From Xanthobacteraceae bacterium (lineage in GTDB: Bacteria; Pseudomonadota; Alphaproteobacteria; Rhizobiales; Xanthobacteraceae), in NCBI GenBank assembly GCA_030037185.1, contig JASHRR010000856.1, forward strand, positions 1-34,247: a stretch of DNA of 34,247 nucleotides. Reading direction: 5' to 3'. Position 1 is the stretch's first letter; every line of letters begins with the position of its first letter. The position numbers and the translations under genes were made by a program. Below the pieces are notes generated by a model. That model made no database searches. It was given only the letters and a program-made list of their open reading frames with translations, and was not told where the DNA came from. Positions 16,396 through 24,701 of this stretch are shown here, piece after piece.

Positions 16396-18012
16396 TCAAC
16401 GCATGAATTCCGGCGAGGACAAAAACAGCATGTTCCATTCCTGGGGCGAGCCCGCCTGGTCGAGCGCGGAGCGCGTCGCTGGGCTCAGCGTTGGCTGCAC
16501 CACATTGAAATAGAATGCGCTGGCGATCTGCGGGAACGCCGGGCGCTCGGCGGTATCGGGCGGCGGGGCCTTGAACAGGCCGGCGGCGTTTGAGCCGATC
16601 GCACGCGCAATCTCGAAGCGCGTCGCCAACTGGCCCGGGCTGTTCCACGCCGCCGCCGCCATCGGGTAGCCGTCCGGCGTCGGGTGGTTGTAAAGGCCCT
16701 CCCCGAGCCGGTTGAGCCAGCCCATAATCGGCTGGGCATTGAGGATCACCTTGTTGTCGTAGGCGAGCCGCACGGCGGACAACACGAACTCGATTGCGTC
16801 CTTGTATTTGGCCTTGGCGGCGAGCGAGGCCGTGAATTCGGGCGATTTGAACATCGTGAGCAGCACGCTGACGACGTCGCCGTCGGTGGTACGAAACGCC
16901 TGCACCAGGCGCCGCACCAGTGCGTCGGGCGGCGTATCGGACAGGAAATAGGTCGCGATCTTACGGCACACGAAGGTCGCGGTCGCCGGGTGGCGGGCGA
17001 GGATCTCAAGCGCCTCATCGACCTCGCGCAAGCCGCGCCCCTCGATGGTGTGGCCGAGGAAGTGCTTGACGCCGTAGTCGTGGCGAGCGGGATTGAACTC
17101 GAACAGCCCGGAGCGGACATGGTCGCGGGGCGGCTGCGCAGCGTTGGGCTCCGGCGGCTGAAAGTTGACGCCGACGCCGGTGAGGATGCGGGCGAGTTCC
17201 TGCACATCCTCCTGGGTGTAGCCGGAGCCGACCCCCATGGTATGCAGCTCCATGATTTCGCGCGCATAGTTCTCGTTGATGTGGCCCTTGGCGTTGTCGG
17301 CATTGTCGAGGTAGCGCAGCATGGCCGGATGGGTCGCGGTTGCCCGCAGGAGATCGTGGAAATGCCCGAGCGCGTTGTGGCGCAGACGCTCCTCGTAGTC
17401 GCCGATGGTCTCGCGGATGTCGGACTTGTAGAGATGCACGTTGAAATGGTTGAACCAGAACCACGTCATCTTCTCGCGCAGCTGGTCTGGCGAATAGAGA
17501 TCACGCAGCAGGCTGCGTGTCGCGGCCTGCCGGCCCAGCTCGTTGAGGGACTGCTGAAGGGCCTGCTGCAGCGTCTTCTTCTGCTCCGGATCAGGAATCT
17601 GGTTGGCATTGCGCTGCTGCGCGGTCAGCGGCCAGGCGATTTCGGTCAGCGGACGAATAGCGACCGGCAGGCCATTGATGATGGCCTGGGCGGCCGCCGG
17701 CAACCGGTCCGTCGGACCGGGGTGAAGTTGTCGCTCGAGCCAGCGGTCGCGGCCGAGCGCCGCGAACTCGGCGGCGGCCGAGAAGTTCGCCCCCCATGTC
17801 ACGCGGTCAATGAACGCGAGGTCGGCGGGGCTCAGGGTCATGGCGGGTGCTGAGCTTGCGGCGGTTCCCGCAGGCGGCGCGCCGGCCGCAGCCGCCGCGG
17901 CGTTCGGTTGGGCAGCGGCGGGAGCCTGCCCGGCGACGGGGGCGATTGCACCGGCTATCAACGCGCCGAACGCGCTGGCCAACAGCGCGACCAGTTGCCT
18001 GGGCCGAATCAT
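16396..18012 (-). CDS. DUF1800 family exported protein
   Basis: A 538-residue protein of the DUF1800 family of unknown function. After a signal peptide (LVALLASAFGALIAGAIAPVAG) comes a long Ala/Pro linker to about residue 58, then the family body: LSPADLAFIDRVTWG, LREKMTWFWFNHFNVH, NENYAREIMELHTMGVGSGYTQEDVQELARILTG and HDYGVKHFLGHTI. The start at 18012 gives a sound signal peptide, though its ribosome site is weak; a start at 18078 is an alternative. It precedes the DUF1501 gene by 11 bp as one operon. The pair converges with the gluconate-dehydrogenase-like unit. Confidence 0.88.
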   Translation of the reverse strand: MIRPRQLVALLASAFGALIAGAIAPVAGQAPAAAQPNAAAAAAGAPPAGTAASSAPAMTLSPADLAFIDRVTWGANFSAAAEFAALGRDRWLERQLHPGPTDRLPAAAQAIINGLPVAIRPLTEIAWPLTAQQRNANQIPDPEQKKTLQQALQQSLNELGRQAATRSLLRDLYSPDQLREKMTWFWFNHFNVHLYKSDIRETIGDYEERLRHNALGHFHDLLRATATHPAMLRYLDNADNAKGHINENYAREIMELHTMGVGSGYTQEDVQELARILTGVGVNFQPPEPNAAQPPRDHVRSGLFEFNPARHDYGVKHFLGHTIEGRGLREVDEALEILARHPATATFVCRKIATYFLSDTPPDALVRRLVQAFRTTDGDVVSVLLTMFKSPEFTASLAAKAKYKDAIEFVLSAVRLAYDNKVILNAQPIMGWLNRLGEGLYNHPTPDGYPMAAAAWNSPGQLATRFEIARAIGSNAAGLFKAPPPDTAERPAFPQIASAFYFNVVQPTLSPATRSALDQAGSPQEWNMLFLSSPEFMR

Positions 18013-18311
18013 TGGGGCACCGTCGATCGTTCGCTGCGTCCCGCACCCATCGTGAACGATCTGCCGTTCATGCCCCAAAGCCGGGAGTTGCAGTCGATCC
18101 TACAGCTTCGAGCGCGGCCGGTGCAGTGATAGAAATCACAGCTTTCCGGCTTGGCGGGCGCCCGCGGATCAAAGCGTCGTGATGTTTGGAGCGTCGCCTG
18201 GAGCGCAGTGCTGGAGCACAAAGCACTGCCCGCGCCCTTCATGATGTGACCCTGGTCGATGCGCCAATCCCTTCAGATTAGCCCAAGCGAGCGATGAGGT
18301 ATCAAATCCTG
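18013..18311. other. intergenic region upstream of the DUF1800 gene
   Basis: About 300 bases between the start of the DUF1800 gene and the end of the next minus-strand gene. No open frame of protein character, no hairpin of note and no RNA gene seen. The promoter of the DUF1800-DUF1501 operon should lie here. Confidence 0.35.
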
Positions 18312-18947
18312 CTAGCGGGAGAAGTTCCTGAATGTTTTCTTCCATGCGATGGTGTCGATCAGCGACTTTTCGGCATCGCTCAGCCGCACGACGCTGCCGT
18401 CCTCCGCGAGAGTGAAGCGCACGACGGTCTTCTCCTCGTCGGTATGATCGAGGAACAATGTCTTGTAGTCGACCACCTGGACGACCGGGTTGAGCTTCTC
18501 GATCTTGACTGAGACGGGAACCGGCGTGGTGGCGATGTGGTGGTAGAGGTGAATGTTGACCGTGTATTCGCCGGCCTCGACGCCGCGAATGCTGACCAGC
18601 TCCTCGCGGATCGGCAGCGGGATTTTTTTGGAGTCAACAAGCGCGAAATCATTGGTGTCGCCACGATCATCGCGCTCCAGCACCATCAAGCCGACATCTC
18701 TCTGATTGTACCAGACGAGCTTGCCGGCCGGGTCTTGCACGTAGAGATCGACGTCGTCGGGATGCTGGTCGGGCCACGTCATGGTGATGATGAACTCGGC
18801 CCGCTTGATGACCTTGCCGGGATCGGACGCGGGCTTCATCGCCAGGAGCGCAATGAAGAACAGGAATGCCAGCACCTGCAGCGCTTTGAACAGCACGACC
18901 GTGAACGGGTCGAAACGGTCCTCCCGGTAGTATAGCGAGCCTTCCAT
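18312..18947 (-). CDS. membrane-anchored protein with DUF2135-like segment
   Basis: A 211-residue protein with one N-terminal membrane helix (residues about 14-37, FTVVLFKALQVLAFLFFIALLA) after a short charged cytoplasmic part, so the rest faces the periplasm. The outer part begins with MTWPDQHPDDVDLYVQDPAGKL and has GLMVLERDDRGDTND and GEYTVNIHLYHH; DVDLYVxDPxG and GEYTV resemble the beta-sandwich of DUF2135-type proteins. The tail is charged. Such proteins are sometimes found beside MotA/ExbB-like genes, but none is here. Function unknown; the family link is by motif only. Confidence 0.65.
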   Translation of the reverse strand: MEGSLYYREDRFDPFTVVLFKALQVLAFLFFIALLAMKPASDPGKVIKRAEFIITMTWPDQHPDDVDLYVQDPAGKLVWYNQRDVGLMVLERDDRGDTNDFALVDSKKIPLPIREELVSIRGVEAGEYTVNIHLYHHIATTPVPVSVKIEKLNPVVQVVDYKTLFLDHTDEEKTVVRFTLAEDGSVVRLSDAEKSLIDTIAWKKTFRNFSR

Positions 18948-19218
18948 GCCGAGTTTCCAAATAAGCGGGCGGCGAACACGGGTGCGCGCTTCATCTTAAT
19001 CATTCCGCCGCCGGGCCGGGAACCCCCCATAGCCGCGCTCCTGCTCTGTGCAAGAGTTCATGCGACGCAAAGCGTTGGCCTGGCCGCCGGCATCAGAGCA
19101 CTTCCGCCGTCCGGCGGCGCGCCGGAGCGGGCGATCAGCACGGATGGCTGAGCGCCGGCGCCTGTTGGCGCGCGCCCCGTCACGATGTCGGGTCCGGCGG
19201 CGTGAAGAGCCTGAGAGA

Positions 19219-20208
19219 TCAATTGATCTTCACCCCGGCCGCCTGCGCGACCTTCGCCCATTTCTCGATCTCGGCGCCGACGAAGACGGTGAATTCCGCG
19301 GCGCTCATTGTCAGCGGCACGACTCCCTGTTTGGTCCATGACGCCCTGATCTCGGCCGAGCCGAGGATTTTTCGGATTTCGGAATTGAGGCGTTCCACGA
19401 TCGGCTTTGGCGTCGCCGCAGGCGCCGCGATGCCGACCCAACCGGATGCCCGGAAGCCCGGAACGCCGGCTTCTGAAATCGTCGGCACGTCCGGAAGGAT
19501 GGGAGAACGTTCGTCCCCGGTGGTGCCGAGCGCGCGCACCAAACCCGCCTCGACGCTCGGCGCCATTGTCGCGATGGTGTCGAACATCATTTGTACCTGC
19601 CCGCCGAGGATGTCGTTGCGGGCACCGTTGCTGCCCTTGTAGGGAACGTGAACGATGTTGGTTCCGCTCATGGTTTTGAATAACTCGCCGGTGAGGTGGT
19701 ACTGGGAGCCGGTGCCGGACGAGGCATAGTTCATGGTGCCGGGCTTGGCTTTCGCAAGGGCGATGAATTCTTTCAGGGTCTTGGCCGGCACCGATGGGTG
19801 GATCACCAAAACGAGATCGCCGGCATAGATCGGCGACACCGGCGCGAAGTCGCGCATCAGCTGGAACGGTTTGTTGGGGACCAGCGATTCATTGGCGGCG
19901 TGGGTCTGGGAAATGATCAGCAGCGTGTAGCCGTCCGGCGCCGCTTTCGCCACCGCGTCGGTGCCGATCATGGTGCTGGCGCCCGGCCGATTCTCGATCA
20001 CAAAGCCCTGCTTGAGGCTGTCGGAGAGTTTCTGCGCCAGCACGCGCGAGAAGATATCGGCCGGTCCGCCCGGCCCATAGGGGGCGATGATGTGAACAGT
20101 GCGCGTCGGATAGTCCTGGGCGGGGGCCTGCCCGCAGAGCATGGCGAGCGTGGCCACCAACACAGCCAGCATACGCAAGTGCATCCCGACGTCGAGGCGG
20201 ACACTCAT
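19219..20208 (-). CDS. Bug-family (TctC) tripartite tricarboxylate receptor
   Basis: A 329-residue periplasmic receptor. The signal peptide ends at GQAPAQ; then YPTRTVHIIAPYGPGGPADI, GFVIENRPGASTMIG, APDGYTLLI, IHVPYKGSN-like HVPYKGSNGARNDILGGQVQ and LPDVPTISEAGVPGF, all classical for the family. ATG at 20208 follows AGAGGATCG and starts the signal peptide; the longer frame to 20424 is not coding in character. It stands alone, with no TctA or TctB. Ligand unknown, a carboxylate by family. Confidence 0.93.
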   Translation of the reverse strand: MSVRLDVGMHLRMLAVLVATLAMLCGQAPAQDYPTRTVHIIAPYGPGGPADIFSRVLAQKLSDSLKQGFVIENRPGASTMIGTDAVAKAAPDGYTLLIISQTHAANESLVPNKPFQLMRDFAPVSPIYAGDLVLVIHPSVPAKTLKEFIALAKAKPGTMNYASSGTGSQYHLTGELFKTMSGTNIVHVPYKGSNGARNDILGGQVQMMFDTIATMAPSVEAGLVRALGTTGDERSPILPDVPTISEAGVPGFRASGWVGIAAPAATPKPIVERLNSEIRKILGSAEIRASWTKQGVVPLTMSAAEFTVFVGAEIEKWAKVAQAAGVKIN

Positions 20209-20557
20209 GGGCGATCCTCTTCCTTGATGCGGTCGCCGACAATACGGCGCCGAACAGCCGGTGCGGCGGCCTTGCCTGTTATTTATAACACGGCGGTGAT
20301 CAAAAATCAGATCCCGGGATGCGGCCGCGCTCGCGGCGTTGTCGCATTGTGCATCTTGCTGCCAACCGCGTGGCGGCCGACCAAAGTTGGCCGCTGCAAT
20401 CGATCTAAAGATCGGCAACGGCAATCACATTGCGGTTCGTTAATCCGTCAAATGAATGATGGATAAACGGCGCCGTCAGCCACGGTTGGGGTCGGGCCGA
20501 TTAACATCGTTGCTGGAGGTTCACTCCAATTTCCTTCCACCTTCAGGAGAGCCCAAC
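20209..20557. other. intergenic region between divergent genes
   Basis: About 350 bases between the Bug receptor and the YXWV-repeat gene. An A/T-richer part lies around 20430-20465. No conserved frame, RNA gene or clear promoter is seen. Confidence 0.35.
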
Positions 20558-20926
20558 ATGCAAATTACGTTGCGTCATTTCTTGCGATCGGCCAGCGCCA
20601 CACTGCTGGTGTTGAGCTGTGGGATCGGCATCGCGGCCGCGCAGCCGGCGGTGATTGTCGAGCGCGGCGCCATGCCGCCGCCGCGCGTCGAGGTGATTCC
20701 GGCGCCGCCGGGGCCCGGTTACAACTGGGTGCCGGGCCACTGGGCCTGGCGGGGACGGTGGGAGTGGATTGCCGGCCATCACATTCGCGGCGTCGTCCCG
20801 GCCATGCCGGCCGAGCTGGTCGAGGTGGTGCCGGCGCGACCGGGACCGGAGTATTTTTGGGTCAAGGGCCACCACGTATGGGAAGGCAACCGTTGGGTCT
20901 GGCACCGGGGCGTTTGGGTGCGCTGA
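20558..20926 (+). CDS. small exported YXWV/WxxGHW-repeat protein
   Basis: A 122-residue exported protein. Signal peptide up to about residue 29 (LLVLSCGIGIAAAQ). The mature part contains repeats of the form PGPGYNWVPGHWAWRGRWEW and PGPEYFWVKGHHVWEGNRWVW, that is PG-P-Y-W-V-x-GHW, a pattern known as YXWGXW or BcpO-related repeats in proteobacteria, of structural or unknown role in the envelope. The start at 20558 is set by CAGGAGAG and by the signal peptide; the frame is open for 102 bp upstream. A large inverted repeat follows the gene. Confidence 0.82.
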   Translation: MQITLRHFLRSASATLLVLSCGIGIAAAQPAVIVERGAMPPPRVEVIPAPPGPGYNWVPGHWAWRGRWEWIAGHHIRGVVPAMPAELVEVVPARPGPEYFWVKGHHVWEGNRWVWHRGVWVR

Positions 20927-20955
20927 CGGGCGTGTGGATTTAGATCACCTTCGCG

Positions 20956-21021
20956 GGTGGGCAAGGCGGTCTCTTGGGCGCCGTGCCCACCTCGGGGTGG
21001 GCACGGTTCGCTTTGCCCACC
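20956..21021. terminator. nested inverted repeat between convergent genes
   Basis: Inner stem: 20981-20991 (CCGTGCCCACC) with 20996-21006, 11 bp perfect, loop TCGG. Outer stem: 20956-20968 (GGTGGGCAAGGCG) with 21009-21021, 13 bp with one G-U pair in RNA. The whole could end transcription from both sides; it lies between two convergent genes. The GTGGGCA/TGCCCAC theme recurring in both stems suggests a dispersed REP-like element, which is inference. Confidence 0.6.
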
Positions 21022-21032
21022 TCATTCTGCCA

Positions 21033-21980
21033 TCAAGAAAAGCCGTAAAGCTCGGCCGGATTGTCTACCAGGATGTGGTTGCGCACTGTTTCGTACGCTG
21101 CCCATTGCGCCAGGAGGTCGAACAGCACCGCGTCGTCAGGCAAGGCGGGCTTTCTCTGCTCGCTGGGATGCGGCCAGTCGCTCCCCCATACCAGCCGCTC
21201 GGGTGCGGCCTTCACATAGGCCTGCGCCAGAGGGATGGTGTCAGCATAGGTGGGCGGGCCGACCTTGGTGTCCTGATAAGCGCCCGAAAGCTTGACCCAG
21301 GCCTTGCGCTTTTGCATGAGGTCGGCCACCACCGCAAAGGCCGGATGGTGGGCGCCGGCGGGCTGCGGTATGTGGGCAAGGTGATCGAAGACGATCTGGC
21401 ACGGCAGCCGGTAGAGTACGTCCTTGGCGGCAAGCATCATCTCGGCCGACATGTTGAACTGCACGTGCCATCCCATCGGCGCAATGCGCTTTGCCACAGG
21501 CTCCAGCATCTCCATGCTGGTGGCGCCGCCCGGCGTCGCGAGATTGAAGCGGACGCCGCGAACGCGCGCGGCATGAAGCCGCCTGAGCTCGTCGTCGGTG
21601 ACGCTCGCATTGACAACCGCGACGCCGCGGGCGCTGGGGCCGCATTCGTTCAACGCTTCGATCAGGCCGTCATTGTAGATGCCGTAGGTCGAAGGCTGCA
21701 CGATGACGTTGCGCGAGGTGCCGATCCGCTTTTGCAGCAGCCGATAGTCGGCGACCGAGGCATCGCCCGGACGCAGCGTCGAATTGGGGTCGGCCTTGAA
21801 GCGGGAGCTGTAGATGTGGTGATGGCAATCCGCCGCGTTCGGCGGCGCCTTGGTTGTTGCGGGCTCCGTGCCGCTCGACCATGGCACCTGCTGCGCACGC
21901 GCCGGCGCTATCGCGGCGCTGGCCGCCGATGCGCCGACCATCGCCAAAACGGTTCTTCGGTTCCAAGTGCTCGCCGACAT
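21033..21980 (-). CDS. Tat-exported amidohydrolase (PDC hydrolase / galactarolactone isomerase-like)
   Basis: A 315-residue TIM-barrel metal hydrolase of the amidohydrolase 2 group, relatives of which open 2-pyrone-4,6-dicarboxylate or act on sugar lactones. NRRTVLAMVGASAASAAIA is a Tat signal. Metal and active-site marks: DCHHHIY at residues 51-57, GVRFNLATPGG mid-protein, VFDHLAHIPQP, and LVWGSDWPHP near the C-terminus with the catalytic Asp. The ribosome site GGGGAGG sets the start at 21980. Export is uncommon in this group. It stands alone. A lactone or lignin-derived dicarboxylate is a plausible substrate. Confidence 0.88.
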   Translation of the reverse strand: MSASTWNRRTVLAMVGASAASAAIAPARAQQVPWSSGTEPATTKAPPNAADCHHHIYSSRFKADPNSTLRPGDASVADYRLLQKRIGTSRNVIVQPSTYGIYNDGLIEALNECGPSARGVAVVNASVTDDELRRLHAARVRGVRFNLATPGGATSMEMLEPVAKRIAPMGWHVQFNMSAEMMLAAKDVLYRLPCQIVFDHLAHIPQPAGAHHPAFAVVADLMQKRKAWVKLSGAYQDTKVGPPTYADTIPLAQAYVKAAPERLVWGSDWPHPSEQRKPALPDDAVLFDLLAQWAAYETVRNHILVDNPAELYGFS

Positions 21981-22071
21981 CGCTTCCTCCCCGGTGGTCT
22001 CGGTGACCGCGACCAGCTTTGCGGACGAACCCGCCAGGATGGTCCGGCCGTGCTCCTGCCCAACCGGTTGA

Positions 22072-23222
22072 GTAATGCCGCGGTGGGGCGAGTGTCAAAC
22101 GGAGCGTCCAACAAATCGCGACCGTTGCACGATCGGCATCGATATTGGCAAGAATTCTGTCAGCGGCCTCGATCAGCCGGCGCAATCCGCAGAACTGGTC
22201 ACGCGGCCGGATCAAAGCCGGCTCGCCGCTGTGCCTGATCGGGTGGGCGCACCCCGAGTGGCGGCGGGCGGTGAGGAGGCGTGGCGGATGGGCGCGCAAT
22301 ATCTGCGCGCGTATACCAGAGGCAGAGCAACGGTTTGCCGACGCGAAAGCGATTGCCGAACCCGACGATGAAAACGCTGGACTGCGTGCGCGAACGGCTG
22401 GTCAGCCAGCACATCGGCTTCGACGACGCCATCACAAGGCCAGGCCGTCGCACAATGCCGCGAACCGCTCCCACCACAAAAGCCAGCGTCACGGCTCAAA
22501 AGCGGGCGGTGAGTTCGGCCGCAGGGATGCCCGCTTGGCGCAGCTCCTGACGAAACACGCCCGACCCGGCGAGGCTCGGGCGCTGCGCGCAGGCGCTGTG
22601 CAACGGCAAATCAAAATCCCTCGCCCTGCGCCAAGCAGACAAAGCGCGTCGCGTTGGCGACTTGATCGAACGACAAATGATGGTGCCCCGAACATCCATC
22701 GTTCCGCCTGGTGCGCTTCCCACATCAGTTGCAGAGAGCTGTTCGTGCCTCTGAACGATGCGAATTTACCAAAGCCGCAACGTCGGCCGGGCAGGACCAT
22801 TACGCGGCTTGGCGGTAAAATATTTTTCGATGATCCGGCCAAAGTCGTCTTCCGACAACTGCTCCGGGGCCTCCAGTCGTAACCTGATGTGCGAAATCGT
22901 CGATCACCCAAGTGCGCTTCGCCGACGAAATCGCCTTGCCGTGCACACATCGATCGGGGATCGACTGCGAGTGCCTGCGGCACGTGCGGATGGTTGCCGC
23001 GAACGAACCTGTGCCCTGGCAGCATCGCGTCATGCGGCGGGCTGGCGAGATACAAGTGTGAGTCCGCGACCGGCACACCCTATGTCGCCCACCTGAACCG
23101 AAGCCGGAGCGGATTTGATCATCCGCTTATAGGCACGGAATACGTCGCCACCTTACCGTTGCGTGCGGCGATCGCTTGCCTTCGGCGGAGCCCCTTTGCC
23201 ACCATGTTGTCGTTTCCGGCTC
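22072..23222. other. 1.15-kb stretch without recognisable gene
   Basis: Between the amidohydrolase start and the lysR stop. Frames up to about 245 codons exist on both strands but show no domain motif. On the minus strand around 22770-22900 a short run reads like protein (EAPEQLSEDDFGRIIEKYF), and 22900-23076 has ADSHLYLASPPHDAMLPGH in another frame, interrupted by stops and frame changes, so a decayed gene is possible. No RNA gene is seen. Confidence 0.4.
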
Positions 23223-24194
23223 TCACGCCTCGGCCGCAGCCTCCGCCTGCGCCATCACCTTCGGCATCGGCAGGATCGGCGGCAGCGTCAGATTGCGGCC
23301 CGCCGCTTGCAGCGCCTCCACCAGGTCCTTGTAGGGCGAAAGTCGCAAATACTGATCGGCGATGATCGCCACGGTCCGGCGGTTGCCGTGGTCGGTTGCG
23401 TAAAGCTCAATGCCGTCGAGCGTGCCGGCTAATTCCAGCGCGGTCATGGCGGGGACGAGGCACACGCCGAAGCCGGCGCGAACCAGCTCAAGCGCCACGT
23501 CGTAGGTTCGGCAATGGGCGACGATGCGGTGCTCCGGCAGGACGCGCTGATACCATTGCTGGACACGCAGAGTGTGCGGGGTACCGAAATTGAACTCGAT
23601 GGCGCTGTTGAGCACGCGCGCGGCGCTGTCGGGCGCGCCCGCCAGGTCCTTTAGGGCGGCCAGCCGGATCGCTCTTGGAACCGCGAACACATAAGGGTCT
23701 TCGATGATCGGCACCTGCCGGAATCCGATGCTCGACTGGGCAACCGAGTCTGCCCCGATCAAGCCGATGTCCGCCTGGCGCGAATACAGCATCTCCAGAA
23801 CCTCGGCTGGCGCCGCCTCGTGAATGTCCACCTCCAGTGCCGGACGCACACCGCCGTAGCGTCTGAGCGCCTCCGGCAAAAGCGCTTTGACCACCGAGTT
23901 AAGGCCCGCAATCCGAACGATGGAACGCTTGCCCGCGGCGAATTCGCGCAAGCCGGCCTCCGCCTCGCTGACCTCCTTGAGAATGTTTTGCGCATGGCGC
24001 AGCAGCACACGCCCGGCGTCCGTGAGTTCCATGCGATTGCGGGCGCGGTCAAACAGGCGGGTGCCGACGCTCTCTTCCAGCCGTGCCAACTGTTGGGACA
24101 GCGAGGGCTGCGCGAGACCGAGCTGCTTGCTGGCACGGGTGAGTGTCGCGGTCTGCGCGACGGCGAGGAAAATGCGAAGCTGATGAAGCGTCAT
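23223..24194 (-). CDS. LysR-family transcriptional regulator
   Basis: A 323-residue LysR regulator. The winged helix-turn-helix is in residues 1-60, with ASKQLGLAQPSLSQQLARLEESVGTRLFDR as recognition region, then the linker helix (LRHAQNILKEVSEAEAGL) and two ligand-binding lobes (VRIAGLNSVVKALLPEAL; IGLIGADSVAQ; LELVRAGFGVCLVP). It is divergent from pqqA with 310 bp between the starts. That region holds two copies of a palindrome-containing element, so it may control pqq, itself, or both; this is inference from position. The effector is unknown. LysR control is not the usual way pqq genes are known to be governed. Confidence 0.93.
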   Translation of the reverse strand: MTLHQLRIFLAVAQTATLTRASKQLGLAQPSLSQQLARLEESVGTRLFDRARNRMELTDAGRVLLRHAQNILKEVSEAEAGLREFAAGKRSIVRIAGLNSVVKALLPEALRRYGGVRPALEVDIHEAAPAEVLEMLYSRQADIGLIGADSVAQSSIGFRQVPIIEDPYVFAVPRAIRLAALKDLAGAPDSAARVLNSAIEFNFGTPHTLRVQQWYQRVLPEHRIVAHCRTYDVALELVRAGFGVCLVPAMTALELAGTLDGIELYATDHGNRRTVAIIADQYLRLSPYKDLVEALQAAGRNLTLPPILPMPKVMAQAEAAAEA

Positions 24195-24331
24195 TGGCTG
24201 CCTGACTTTTCGTACCGGTCCCTATCCGCCGCTCCCCTTAGAGGTAGCGCCGCTCGGAACCATTACACAATAGCCGCTTGATGCGGTCCAGCGAGCTCTA
24301 CGACGCTGCGCATAGATGGTGGGCCGCGTCG

Positions 24332-24416
24332 CCATCGCTCATTGCAATGAGAGGTATAAGGGAATGTACTGATATATCGATGGTCCCCATCGATTATTGC
24401 AATGACACGTATAGGG
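24332..24416. promoter_or_regulatory. duplicated control element upstream of pqqA
   Basis: Two copies of a 30-31-bp sequence, 24332-24362 and 24387-24416, start 55 bp apart. Both have CCATCG, three variable bases, ATTGCAATGA, then GTATA and GGG after four variable bases. In copy 1 TCATTGCAATGA is a perfect 12-bp palindrome. Copy 2 also ends an inverted repeat ATCGATGG-TCC-CCATCGAT (24376-24394). Spacing of about five helical turns would place two bound proteins on nearly one face. The LysR protein encoded next door is the first candidate. Confidence 0.6.
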
Positions 24417-24425
24417 TGGCGTCTA

Positions 24426-24455
24426 TTTACAATGATTCATGGATCGGGCTTAATT
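24426..24455 (+). promoter_or_regulatory. possible pqqA promoter
   Basis: TTTACA (24426-24431) and TTAATT (24450-24455) with 18 bp between them form a plausible but weak housekeeping promoter directly after the second copy of the duplicated element. Transcription would begin near 24462, about 40 nt before pqqA. Confidence 0.35.
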
Positions 24456-24504
24456 AATTAGTTTCAATTATCGCCCGTCAATGGGCCTGACTAAGGAGGA
24501 AGGC

Positions 24505-24582
24505 ATGGCTTGGACGACCCCGACCCTCGTCGAAATCTGCATCGGCCTCGAGATCAATGGCTATCTGCCGGCCGAATTCTAA
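24505..24582 (+). CDS. pqqA: PqqA, PQQ precursor peptide
   Basis: A 25-residue peptide, MAWTTPTLVEICIGLEINGY followed by LPAEF, that is the substrate for PQQ synthesis. Glu16 and Tyr20, the E-x-x-x-Y pair that PqqE joins by a carbon-carbon bond and that become the cofactor skeleton, are present. Start is fixed by AAGGAGG at 24494-24500. It is first in the order A-B-C-D-E and separated from pqqB by 108 nt with two hairpins, which fits an excess of short pqqA transcript as reported for methylotrophs. Too short for ordinary gene finding. Confidence 0.97.
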   Translation: MAWTTPTLVEICIGLEINGYLPAEF

Positions 24583-24633
24583 ATTTGTCTCAAATGTCGG
24601 ATCGTTTCGGTCCGAACCCGACCTGCTCTCGCG

Positions 24634-24652
24634 GGGAGCGCGGCGTGCTCCC
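24634..24652 (+). other. hairpin between pqqA and pqqB
   Basis: GGGAGC (24634-24639) pairs with GCTCCC (24647-24652), loop of 7. It lacks a T run after it, so it is more likely an RNA stabiliser of the pqqA message or a processing site than a full terminator. Confidence 0.4.
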
Positions 24653-24681
24653 AGGGCGGAGTAGGCAGATCCAGAAGGGAT

Positions 24682-24701
24682 AGACGCCTCATGGGGCGTC
24701 T
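24682..24701 (+). promoter_or_regulatory. hairpin holding the pqqB start codon in its loop
   Basis: AGACGCC (24682-24688) pairs with GGCGTCT (24695-24701), a perfect 7-bp stem whose 6-nt loop TCATGG contains the pqqB ATG at 24691. A folded message would hinder initiation, so pqqB translation may be limited relative to pqqA. The stretch TTCCGCTTTTAT after the stem also allows an attenuator reading. Confidence 0.5.

Noticed and set aside
16684..17853. 389-codon plus-strand open frame
   Set aside because: It is opposite the DUF1800 gene, which has the family motifs in the minus strand.
20956..21021. CRISPR-like repeat
   Set aside because: It is one nested inverted repeat, not a series of direct repeats with spacers.
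20769..22238. 489-codon plus-strand open frame
   Set aside because: Runs across the YXWV gene in another frame, the inverted repeat and the antisense of the amidohydrolase; no motif of its own.
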